Part shown: one piece after another, positions 1 through 5,336 of the stretch
Position numbering within the stretch: position 1 is the first letter of the stretch
How the letters are laid out: each line of letters starts with the position of its first letter
Assembly: GCA_003513555.1 (NCBI GenBank)
Contig: DOPG01000189.1
Span: 1-6,131, forward strand
Direction of reading: 5' to 3'
Origin: Rhodopirellula sp.
GTDB lineage: Bacteria; Planctomycetota; Planctomycetia; Pirellulales; Pirellulaceae
DNA: 6,131 bases
Notes under the pieces: model-generated
Told to the model about the DNA's origin: nothing
What the model saw: the letters and a program-made list of their open reading frames with translations, nothing else
Databases searched by the model: none
Made by a program: the position numbers and the translations under genes

Positions 1-621
1 GAGGCTGATGGACGTCCAGAATTCTTGGTTGAACCACATGCAAAAAACGGGGGAGAAGCTTGGTTGGAACTGTGCTGTCATCCTCGTGTGCTCGACGCGG
101 TGGAGTCAATTTTGGGGCCAAATTTGATCTTGATTATGTCGCATCTGATTGTGAAACGCCCTGCAGATGGTTTGCCTGTTGCCTGGCATCAGGACAATAC
201 TTACTGGCACTCGGTGCAGGGAACTGAGGTGTGTACCGTGTGGCTGGCGATTGATGATGCGGATACCGAGAACGGTTGCATGAATGTGATTCCTTGCACT
301 CATGCAAATCATCCCGACCTGGAAAAAATATCGACGGGTGGTGACGATCTGCTTGGCACCACGGTCGCAGTCAGTCAGCTTGAGGCAGGACAGGCGGTTC
401 CGATCGAGCTCAAAGCGGGCGACTTGTCAATTCATGATTCTTTTATCATTCACGGCTCCGAAGCCAATCAGTCAAGTCGTCGCCGAGCCGGTTACACAAT
501 GCGATACGCCAATGCTGCCAAGGTCACTGTCAACATGGATGACCACTGGGTCGAAGTCTTCCGTGTTCGCGGAACCCCCCATGTCGCAGAAGACTACACC
601 GATCTTAGGCCCGGAAAGTGA
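1..621 (+). CDS. Phytanoyl-CoA dioxygenase (PhyH) family protein, 5'-truncated by the window
   Basis: The frame is open from base 1 to the TGA at 619-621, giving 206 residues. PhyH-type non-haem Fe(II)/2-oxoglutarate oxygenases are usually about 260-300 residues, so some 60-90 N-terminal residues lie upstream. Visible (numbered from base 1): the first metal-binding motif H63-x-D65 in the context AWHQDNTYW; the distal metal-binding His151 in IHDSFIIHGSEAN; and the 2-oxoglutarate-binding Arg among R160-R162, nine to eleven residues later, followed by AGYTMRY. The order and spacing HxD...H...R are those of the family. These enzymes hydroxylate small organic substrates in the cytoplasm. The substrate cannot be read from sequence; many planctomycete paralogues are uncharacterised. 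The C-terminus, with a DLRPGK ending, looks natural. The start seen at base 25 (TTG) is only an internal codon. No signal peptide can be judged because the N-terminus is missing. Confidence 0.9.
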   Translation, partial: EADGRPEFLVEPHAKNGGEAWLELCCHPRVLDAVESILGPNLILIMSHLIVKRPADGLPVAWHQDNTYWHSVQGTEVCTVWLAIDDADTENGCMNVIPCTHANHPDLEKISTGGDDLLGTTVAVSQLEAGQAVPIELKAGDLSIHDSFIIHGSEANQSSRRRAGYTMRYANAAKVTVNMDDHWVEVFRVRGTPHVAEDYTDLRPGK

Positions 622-751
622 TCGGACTACTGTTGAAATTCGTACCAAGCTGCTACTGAAGCTTCACAATTTAGCGAATGAAGCGTTAGCGAAGATGCAA
701 CGCGATCCAAACGAGGTTGCTGCGGAATGTTGGGATGGGATGCAAGGTTAA
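581..751 (+). CDS. Doubtful small ORF overlapping the PhyH 3' end
   Basis: An ATG at 581, in the +1 frame relative to the PhyH gene, opens 56 codons ending at TAA 749-751. The first 41 bases overlap the PhyH gene. The part beyond the PhyH stop translates to a charged, probably helical segment (KLLLKLHNLANEALAKMQ) that looks more protein-like than random spacer. No Shine-Dalgarno is seen: the ATG directly follows a run of six C (575-580). It could be a tiny translationally coupled gene, the remnant of a longer PhyH C-terminus separated by a frameshift, or chance. A repeated octamer TTAGCGAA (671-678 and 686-693) within it creates part of the helical pattern. I recognise no family, and chance is the most likely explanation. 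Confidence 0.15.
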   Translation: MSQKTTPILGPESDRTTVEIRTKLLLKLHNLANEALAKMQRDPNEVAAECWDGMQG

Positions 752-763
752 AGACAAAAACAG

Positions 764-792
764 TTGTCGATGTTGTCAGATTCAAATATCCT
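764..792 (+). promoter_or_regulatory. Possible sigma70-type promoter for the small membrane protein gene
   Basis: TTGTCG (764-769) and TATCCT (787-792) are separated by exactly 17 bases. Each matches its consensus at four of six positions. A start near base 799 would give a leader of about 75 nt before the ATG at 875. The match is only moderate, and planctomycete promoters are poorly defined. Confidence 0.25.
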
Positions 793-864
793 GCGCGCGA
801 ATATTTTTTGTTTGAGCCTGAGCCCTTACTAGAGATCCTTTTCTGAGCGTTCCGTTTTTTGAAT

Positions 865-868
865 GGAG
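865..868 (+). promoter_or_regulatory. Ribosome binding site deciding the start at 875
   Basis: GGAG lies six bases upstream of the ATG at 875, which is ideal spacing. The earlier in-frame ATG at 863 overlaps this site and is preceded only by a T-rich stretch with no purine motif. This makes 875 the better start. Confidence 0.55.
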
Positions 869-874
869 TTTGGT

Positions 875-1132
875 ATGGACGTTATTGCGTCAATTGTGGC
901 TTGGGTATTATGCCTCGGTATTGGTGTCCCTCTGGCGTTCCTTGGAGTTTTTCACTTTGCGTTCCCCAAGGCAGCTTGGTCGGTTTATCGCGTGTGGGGC
1001 AGGCTATGGAAAGCAGATCCACAGGTCATTGCACCCAACTACAATTCCGGGGCCGCGATGCGCGTCGTCGGAATCACCTGTGGGTTGGCAGGTCTTGCGA
1101 TCTGCCTGGTTCCAAAGCTATTGGGATTTTGA
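875..1132 (+). CDS. Small two-helix membrane protein of unknown function
   Basis: 85 residues from the ATG at 875, or 89 if the ATG at 863 is used. Two hydrophobic segments, about residues 5-28 and 62-81, flank a basic and tryptophan-rich middle (PKAAWSVYRVWGRLWK, residues 31-46) and a short polar stretch (APNYNSGAAMR). This fits a small inner-membrane hairpin protein with the middle loop on the cytoplasmic side. The layout resembles small two-helix DUF proteins such as those annotated DUF6199, with an FP...W...W-x-K pattern and a conserved-looking R before the second helix, but this is a tentative resemblance from memory. No function can be assigned. The gene stands alone: a possible promoter lies at 764-792, and its 3' end is only 15 bases from the stop codon of the convergent sulfatase gene. 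A likely terminator follows at 1161-1180. Confidence 0.7.
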   Translation: MDVIASIVAWVLCLGIGVPLAFLGVFHFAFPKAAWSVYRVWGRLWKADPQVIAPNYNSGAAMRVVGITCGLAGLAICLVPKLLGF

Positions 1133-1147
1133 CTTGGAATGGTGAGG

Positions 1148-2623
1148 TTATTCTTTGCCCAGCGGATCGCCGCTTTTTTTCATCCAGTTCTCCAACGCTG
1201 CCATCAATTCTTCGGCTATCTCTTGGTGTTTGGGGTCACCGATCAAGTCGTTGGTTTCCCACGAATCCTTTTCCAGATTGAATAGTTGTCGGCGACCGCT
1301 GTGCGTGTAATACAGCAATTTGTAGTTCCCCTGACGAACTGCTCGTACACCATTGGGAACTTTGACATTGGGCATGTAGGCACCAAACAGCTGTGGTTGC
1401 CCACCGGCTTTACCTTGGAGCACATCATGAAAGCCGAATTCTTGCGTGTAGGTCGGAGCCTCAACTCCTGCCAGTTTTGCGAGGGTGGGATAGATCCCAT
1501 GCAGATAGGCGAAGCCTTCTCGGGATTCTCCTGACGGCACACCCGGACCGGCGATGATCATTGGCACACGCCATGAGCCATCGTACAGATTCTGCTTTCC
1601 CATCAATCCATGTTCACCCACTGAAAGGCCGTGGTCGGCTGTGAACAAAATGATTGTGTTTTTCAACTGACCCATTGCATCGAGCTTGTTGAGCAGTTGT
1701 CCAATGCGATCGTCAATCTGTGCGCACATTGCCAAATAGATTGCACGCTCACGACGCACTGTTTCGGGACTATGGGGTGGCTTGTAGACCATCTCGTCCC
1801 GAACAAGCATGTCACCATTATCGAAGGGATGGATTGATTGGTAATTCGGTGGCTCGTAAACATTCTTGAAGCGAGCGAGAACTTCATTGGGAACGTGCCG
1901 TGGATCATGCGGAGCATTCGTTGAGATGTACATCATGAATGGTTTACCTTGATCCCAAGTTGAGTCGAGAAAGTTTTCAGCTGCGTTATAAAAAACGTCG
2001 GTGCTCCACCCGGTAGTTTGATGCTTCTCGACCTTGCCCGGCCCTGCAATTCGTTGGCAAGTAGGGTTCATCATTCCAATTTCGATTGCATTATCCTCGG
2101 CTCCCCCGCGATCACGCTGATTGAAAGGAAGCATGCCGCCGGTAATCGCTTCTGCATGGTCGAATGATCTGAGTAGTGCCGCGTTGCCGTTGTGCCATTT
2201 ACCTGTTCCGAAAGTCTGCCAGCCCTCTTCACGAAATTGTTCTGGAAACAGTTTGTCTGCAGTATTCAGATTCGCTGGTCCTGCATACGAAAGTCGGTCG
2301 GGCGTCACTGACCACAGAGGACGACCCGTCAAAATCATCGCCCGACTACAGGTGCAGATCGCTCCGCTGAAGCCTCCTTGATGAACCGTGTTTTGCATTA
2401 CGGTCCCACGACGAGCTAATGCGTCAATGTTCGGAGTGATAGCTTGGCTACCCCCGGTGGCTGTCACACAACGCCGGCTCATGTCGTCTGTCATCAAAAC
2501 CAGGATGTTCGGACGTTGTTTTGACGCCGCGGGTTGTGCAGCTTTTGTTATCGGTGAGGTGCCGAAGATCGCTGTCAGTAGCAATGATGTGGTGAATAGA
2601 TTACGAGGGCACGGAATGGGCAT
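1148..2623 (-). CDS. Exported sulfatase (alkaline-phosphatase superfamily, S1-type) with atypical C-T-C-S-R motif
   Basis: 491 residues from the ATG at 2623; a GTG three codons earlier (2632) is an alternative. No Shine-Dalgarno is visible for either. It hydrolyses sulfate esters outside the cytoplasm; the substrate is unknown, but sulfated polysaccharide is typical for planctomycetes. An N-terminal signal peptide is clear: basic n-region, hydrophobic core LFTTSLLLTAIFG, cleavage near residues 27-29. Family features (ATG numbering): PNILVLMTDD with metal ligands D46 and D47; the formylglycine region GAICTCSRAMILTGR with candidate modified Cys90 and Arg94; GTGKWH with K142 and H144; PHDPRH with H239; TADHGLSVGEHG with metal ligands D330 and H331; and GKQNLYDGSWRVP with K343. 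All other active-site elements are intact and the length is normal. The oddity is Cys92 where sulfatases normally have Pro or Ala in C-x-P/A-x-R. It is divergent from the sialidase gene and convergent with the small membrane gene. Confidence 0.93.
   Translation of the reverse strand: MPIPCPRNLFTTSLLLTAIFGTSPITKAAQPAASKQRPNILVLMTDDMSRRCVTATGGSQAITPNIDALARRGTVMQNTVHQGGFSGAICTCSRAMILTGRPLWSVTPDRLSYAGPANLNTADKLFPEQFREEGWQTFGTGKWHNGNAALLRSFDHAEAITGGMLPFNQRDRGGAEDNAIEIGMMNPTCQRIAGPGKVEKHQTTGWSTDVFYNAAENFLDSTWDQGKPFMMYISTNAPHDPRHVPNEVLARFKNVYEPPNYQSIHPFDNGDMLVRDEMVYKPPHSPETVRRERAIYLAMCAQIDDRIGQLLNKLDAMGQLKNTIILFTADHGLSVGEHGLMGKQNLYDGSWRVPMIIAGPGVPSGESREGFAYLHGIYPTLAKLAGVEAPTYTQEFGFHDVLQGKAGGQPQLFGAYMPNVKVPNGVRAVRQGNYKLLYYTHSGRRQLFNLEKDSWETNDLIGDPKHQEIAEELMAALENWMKKSGDPLGKE
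1161..1180 (+). terminator. Likely intrinsic terminator, inside the convergent sulfatase gene
   Basis: AGCGG (1161-1165) pairs perfectly with CCGCT (1170-1174) across an ATCG loop. The last T of that arm begins a run of seven T (1174-1180). This is the layout of a Rho-independent terminator for plus-strand transcripts, 28 bases after the small membrane gene stop. The stem is short (5 bp) but GC-rich. On the minus strand the same bases encode the C-terminal KKSGDP of the sulfatase, and there is no U-tract after the hairpin in that direction, so it would not terminate the sulfatase message. Confidence 0.55.
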
Positions 2624-2712
2624 TGGGATCACTGAGCTTTGGGGGCTTGTCTTTTGAAAATAGAAAAAATGCTTAGGCGGAAGGCAACTTGACCTCTGCT
2701 ACAGTTCCGCTA

Positions 2713-2739
2713 ACTGGCTTGGGTAAGTACTGGCCTGGG
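2713..2739. repeat. Short direct repeat with 16-bp period (candidate operator)
   Basis: ACTGGCTTGGG (2713-2723) is repeated as ACTGGCCTGGG (2729-2739), ten of eleven bases identical, start-to-start distance 16 bp. The similarity fades after this (GTAAG versus GTAGG with a one-base offset). It lies between the sulfatase and sialidase starts, where an activator or repressor could bind as a direct-repeat dimer. The binding role is inference. Confidence 0.35.
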
Positions 2740-2906
2740 GTAGGGCAAACCAGGTCACGCTAGGACATCCAACAATCATATCCTAGTCGTTTTTCTGCTT
2801 TCGTTCAGCGACTGCTCAAGTTTCCGAAAAATCGCTGTCTGAAGCCATGCTGCGAGGGAAGGCTTTTGGGATAGAATCTACGGGATGGAAACATGAACCA
2901 CGAGCT

Positions 2907-2989
2907 TCTGCATCAGGCACAAGCCAACCGCCTCATAATCTGCGATTGAATTTGCGGTGTGTTGAGGCGTTGCCGGCTTGGGATGCAGA
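2907..2989 (+). other. Long imperfect hairpin in the sialidase leader region (candidate structured RNA)
   Basis: Three nested perfect arms fold into one rod: TCTGCATC (2907-2914) with GATGCAGA (2982-2989), 8 bp; CAAGCC (2920-2925) with GGCTTG (2975-2980), 6 bp; CGCCTCA (2929-2935) with TGAGGCG (2963-2969), 7 bp. A further AA/TT pair (2926-2927 with 2970-2971) joins the second and third arms. Internal loops are AGGCA opposite G, and a three-base bulge (2972-2974) opposite the junction. The 27-base apical region contains a small AATC/GATT hairpin. A competing 7-bp pairing exists between AATCTGC (2937-2943) and GCAGATT (2985-2991), which would break the basal arm. The element ends 60 bases before the sialidase ATG. 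It could be a leader regulatory structure, a small RNA, or a DNA-level palindromic element. I recognise no known family. Confidence 0.45.
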
Positions 2990-3000
2990 TTCGAGTCTTG

Positions 3001-3027
3001 TCCTCCCCCTCCCCCTCCCCTCTCCCC
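3001..3027 (-). other. Homopyrimidine tract; G-quadruplex motif on the minus strand
   Basis: 27 consecutive pyrimidines with C-runs of 5, 5, 4 and 4 bases (3005-3009, 3011-3015, 3017-3020, 3024-3027) separated by T, T and TCT. The minus strand therefore has four G-runs with loops of 3, 1 and 1, a strong parallel quadruplex motif. On the plus strand the same tract could form an i-motif, and the transcript would carry CCUCC repeats resembling the anti-Shine-Dalgarno. It ends 22 bases before the sialidase ATG. Confidence 0.6.
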
Positions 3028-3049
3028 ACGCAATTTTCCCGAGAAAGCA

Positions 3050-4204
3050 ATGATGAAGTTTATTCCGGTGTTTCTGATGGCCTCTTTGATTACCTCGGTT
3101 GTCATAGCGCAGGATGATCGACCTTTTGTGGTGATCCATCGTCAGGGTGATGACAATTGTCACACTTTTCGGATACCCGCGATCGCAGTCACGAATGATG
3201 GGACGCTGTTGGCGGTTTACGACATGCGATATCGCAGTCGGAGAGATCTTCAGGGGCACATGGACATCGGTTTGTCACGCTCGACAGATGGAGGGAAAAC
3301 ATGGGAGAAGCCTCGCCCAATCATGGACATGGGAACTTTCGGTGGTCTGGCAGAGGACCTGAATGGGTGCTCCGATCCCAATATTCTCGTGGATAAGAAA
3401 ACAGGTGAGGTGATTGTCAGTGCCGTCTGGACTCATGGAAGGGCTGGTACACACCAATGGCGAGATCGAGGTTCAGAGCCTGGCTTGGATCCGAGTCAGT
3501 CATCGCAGTTCATGATGGTGAAGTCTCAAGACGATGGCAAAAGTTGGAGTAGGCCAGAAAATTGGACTACGAAGCTCAAGCATCCCTCATGGTATCTGTT
3601 TGCTCCCGCTCCTGGAAATGGAATCACACTGAGTGATGGAACGTTGGTGATGCCAACCCAAGGGCGTGATGAAAAGGGGGTGCCGTTTTCAAATTTGATG
3701 TGGAGCAAGGATCACGGCAAATCCTGGACACTTTCTACGGCTGCACGGTCTGATACCACTGAGTGTGCTGTCGCTGAGCTTTCTGATGGTCGTTTGATGC
3801 TAAATATTCGTGACAACCGAAATCGAACGGATAAAAGCGACACGAATGGTCGCGCTGTTAGCGTCACTGGTGATCTGGGGGCATCATGGAAAGTCCATTC
3901 TTCGGACCACGGCAGCCTGCCCGAACCTGTGTGTATGGCAAGCCTGTTGGCTCATCAGCTCGACGATGGACGCCGTGTGCTGTTTTTCTCAAACCCGCGT
4001 ACGAAATCGAAGAGAAAAAAAATGACGGTCCAGATGAGTCTTGATGATGGGAAAACCTGGACCAAAAAGATCCTCTTGGATGAGGATGGGGGAGCCTACA
4101 GTTCGTTGGTCATGGTGGATGATAAGACCCTTGGTATTCTGTACGAATCATCACGTGCAGACATAATTTTTCAGACCATCCAGCTTCAAGAGTTCGGGCT
4201 TTGA
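3050..4204 (+). CDS. Exported sialidase (exo-alpha-sialidase, GH33-like, BNR/Asp-box repeats)
   Basis: 384 residues from the ATG at 3050 (a second ATG follows at once at 3053). This start is chosen because it begins a clear signal peptide: KFIPVFLMASLITSVVIA, then Q21, with cleavage after Ala20. In-frame codons upstream to 2978 would put a poly-proline stretch in front of it and are non-coding. The enzyme releases terminal sialic acids from glycoconjugates outside the cytoplasm. Visible: the FRIP motif (F40-P43) with the first catalytic-triad Arg41; acid/base candidate Asp66 in RRDLQGHMD; Glu238 in TECAVAELSDG; Arg254 and Arg317 as second and third triad arginines; nucleophile candidate Tyr350 in GGAYSSL; and Glu366 in LYES. 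Asp boxes S-x-D-x-G-x-x-W occur at 78-85, 159-166, 219-226 and 330-337, with a degenerate one at 273-280. These indicate the six-bladed propeller. GAGAAAG (3041-3047) is at best a weak ribosome site. It is divergent from the sulfatase and convergent with the EEP gene. Confidence 0.93.
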   Translation: MMKFIPVFLMASLITSVVIAQDDRPFVVIHRQGDDNCHTFRIPAIAVTNDGTLLAVYDMRYRSRRDLQGHMDIGLSRSTDGGKTWEKPRPIMDMGTFGGLAEDLNGCSDPNILVDKKTGEVIVSAVWTHGRAGTHQWRDRGSEPGLDPSQSSQFMMVKSQDDGKSWSRPENWTTKLKHPSWYLFAPAPGNGITLSDGTLVMPTQGRDEKGVPFSNLMWSKDHGKSWTLSTAARSDTTECAVAELSDGRLMLNIRDNRNRTDKSDTNGRAVSVTGDLGASWKVHSSDHGSLPEPVCMASLLAHQLDDGRRVLFFSNPRTKSKRKKMTVQMSLDDGKTWTKKILLDEDGGAYSSLVMVDDKTLGILYESSRADIIFQTIQLQEFGL

Positions 4205-4257
4205 TTTATTGGTCTACTTGATGCCGTTGTTTTGCATGTCGCAAGATCATCGTTAAC

Positions 4258-4276
4258 AACGCGAATATTCGCAGTT
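4258..4276. repeat. Palindrome between convergent sialidase and EEP genes
   Basis: GCGAATATTCGC (4261-4272) is a perfect 12-base palindrome, extended by AAC (4258-4260) and GTT (4274-4276) with one bulged A. A second palindrome, GTTAAC, lies at 4252-4257. It sits in the 101-base gap between two converging stop codons, where a shared terminator is expected, but there is no T-run on either side. As a hairpin it would have only about 4 bp plus the bulged extension. It could equally be a protein binding site. Confidence 0.3.
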
Positions 4277-4305
4277 CGCTACGGGGTGGTTACGGCGCAA
4301 TTCAT

Positions 4306-5208
4306 TCATTTCGCATGAAGGCGAACTTCGGCGCTGACAGGGGAATGATCTGATGGGTAACGCCCATCCCGTTCTGTTCGTATGATTCTCGCGCTCACCA
4401 CTTCTGTATCGGGTTGAACAAACACGTAATCGATTTTTTTGCCGTCAGCACGGCCCTCAAACCCACCGCCTGTGCCTACTGATGTTGCGTCGGGGTGAAG
4501 TTTTCTAAAGGTGTCCACAAGAGCGATTGGGTTCTTTGGTAAAGTCGGCTCTCGATTTTTGATATACCGTATTACCGAGTTGTTTTCATCAGCATTGAAG
4601 TCACCTATGAGAAGAAATGGGTTCTCATGTGACCGCTCGCTAATACGTGCTGCGATCAGTTGGGCTGATTTCATGCGTGCGTTTTGGGATTGATGGTCGA
4701 AATGAGTGTTGTAAACGTAGAAGCAATGATTGGTGTTTTTTTCCTTCAAACGCACCCAAGTGCAAATTCTCAGGTAACGGTTGCCCCAATGCCGGGACTT
4801 GACCTCGGGGGTGTCGGATAACCAAAACGTCCCTGATTCCACAGCGGTGAAGCGGTCGCCGTGATAAAGAATCGCGGAGTATTCGCCTTTCTTGTCACCA
4901 TCTCGCCCCTCTCCGACTTCCTTGAAATCCGGTAGCCGTTTGCGCAAGTCATCCAGCTGGAATCGAAAAGCTTCCTGCAAACCTAGCACATCGAGCTTCG
5001 CGTCACGGATCACGTCGGCAGCGAAGTCTTTGCGGTTCTTCCAACTGTTGTCACCATCGTTGGCTTGCCCATTGCGGATGTTGAAAGTCATCACGCGTAC
5101 AGCAATGAACGCAGAATCTTGGGATTGCGGGTTGACGCTAAATCCAGTGTCAGCCGCAAGTATGGCTGATAATGTGAGAATCGTCGTGAGGAAGCGTTGG
5201 GATAGCAT
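4306..5208 (-). CDS. Exported endonuclease/exonuclease/phosphatase (EEP) superfamily protein
   Basis: 300 residues from the ATG at 5208. No Shine-Dalgarno is seen. The N-terminus is a signal peptide (RFLTTILTLSAILAA, cleavage near residues 19-23), so the protein acts outside the cytoplasm. The EEP metal-dependent phosphodiesterase fold is shown by TFNIR with Asn43; LQEA with Glu79; YNTHFDH with His169 and Asp171; IGDFNAD with Asp203 and Asn205; KIDYVFV with Asp260; and SDHSPV with Asp287 and His288. These are all the usual metal and catalytic residues. The stretch GEYSAILYHGDRF...GTFWLSDTPE and RICTWVR is characteristic of the EEP-1 subgroup (cd09083-like), whose substrates are not well defined; nuclease, phospholipase-like or sugar-phosphate activity are all possible. 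Length is typical. The gene lies 128 bases downstream of the esterase gene on the same strand. I see no convincing promoter or terminator in that gap, so co-transcription is possible. Confidence 0.9.
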   Translation of the reverse strand: MLSQRFLTTILTLSAILAADTGFSVNPQSQDSAFIAVRVMTFNIRNGQANDGDNSWKNRKDFAADVIRDAKLDVLGLQEAFRFQLDDLRKRLPDFKEVGEGRDGDKKGEYSAILYHGDRFTAVESGTFWLSDTPEVKSRHWGNRYLRICTWVRLKEKNTNHCFYVYNTHFDHQSQNARMKSAQLIAARISERSHENPFLLIGDFNADENNSVIRYIKNREPTLPKNPIALVDTFRKLHPDATSVGTGGGFEGRADGKKIDYVFVQPDTEVVSARIIRTERDGRYPSDHSPVSAEVRLHAK

Positions 5209-5336
5209 CGGGGCTTGTCGGAATAACAGGGCGTGGTGATTCGTATCGGATTCGCTAAGTGGCCATCCGGACGCTGCTGAAAAGAACGCGGTTTTGCCTT
5301 GGTAGCTGCATGTCGGCTAAACGTGAAGAGGTGAAA

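Larger units (their letters stand above)
2633..3049. other. Divergent control region between sulfatase and sialidase genes
   Basis: About 417 bases without a convincing protein gene, lying between the 5' ends of two divergently transcribed genes, so it must hold both promoters. It contains, in order: an A-rich stretch (2656-2670) just upstream of the sulfatase start; a spaced direct repeat (2713-2739); a CCTGG/CCAGG inverted repeat (2734-2738 and 2750-2754); a TAGAAT box (2872-2877) without a matching -35; a possible 18-codon ORF (2893-2949); a long hairpin (2907-2989); and a homopyrimidine tract (3001-3027). No well-matched sigma70 promoter was found for either gene. At over 400 bases, in an otherwise compact window, it is long for a simple divergent promoter pair. 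Confidence 0.6.

Noticed and set aside
859..1281. Longer plus-strand frame overlapping the small membrane gene and running into the sulfatase
   Set aside because: It is out of frame with the hydrophobic two-helix protein, rich in Cys/Trp/Arg/Ser without domain character, and crosses the terminator and the antisense of the sulfatase.
2644..2690. Minus-strand sigma70-like promoter for the sulfatase (TTGCCT with a TATTTT or TTCTAT box)
   Set aside because: The best combinations have a 19-base spacer or a poor -10 match, so the signal is no better than expected in an A/T-rich stretch.
2920..2980. Integron attC-type recombination site, suggested by the imperfect inverted repeat containing CAAGCC/GGCTTG
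   Set aside because: No RYYYAAC and GTTRRRY core pair is present at the ends of the repeat, and the neighbouring genes are not cassette-like.
2931..3015. tRNA-like features: a CTCATAA anticodon-loop-like heptamer (2932-2938) and a TTCGAGT T-loop-like heptamer (2990-2996)
   Set aside because: The near-invariant closing G-C pair of the T-stem is A-C here, the putative anticodon stem does not pair, the intervening region is over 40 bases, and no 5' acceptor strand matches the downstream CCTCCCC. The same bases fold much better as the long hairpin at 2907-2989. A tRNAscan/Infernal run would settle it.
2978..3049. N-terminal extension of the sialidase reading frame to an alternative start (TTG) at 2978
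   Set aside because: It would place a poly-proline stretch encoded by the homopyrimidine tract in front of a textbook signal peptide that starts at 3050.
2878..3259. Minus-strand open frames with a poly-glycine start and a QDSNLHP stretch
   Set aside because: They are antisense to the homopyrimidine tract, the hairpin and the sialidase gene. The poly-Gly and QDSNL strings are typical of spurious frames over C-runs and TTCGA-containing structured DNA.
4892..5239. Plus-strand frame of 115 codons over the EEP gene
   Set aside because: It is antisense to a gene with complete catalytic motifs and has a Ser/Arg-rich, low-information composition typical of a shadow frame.
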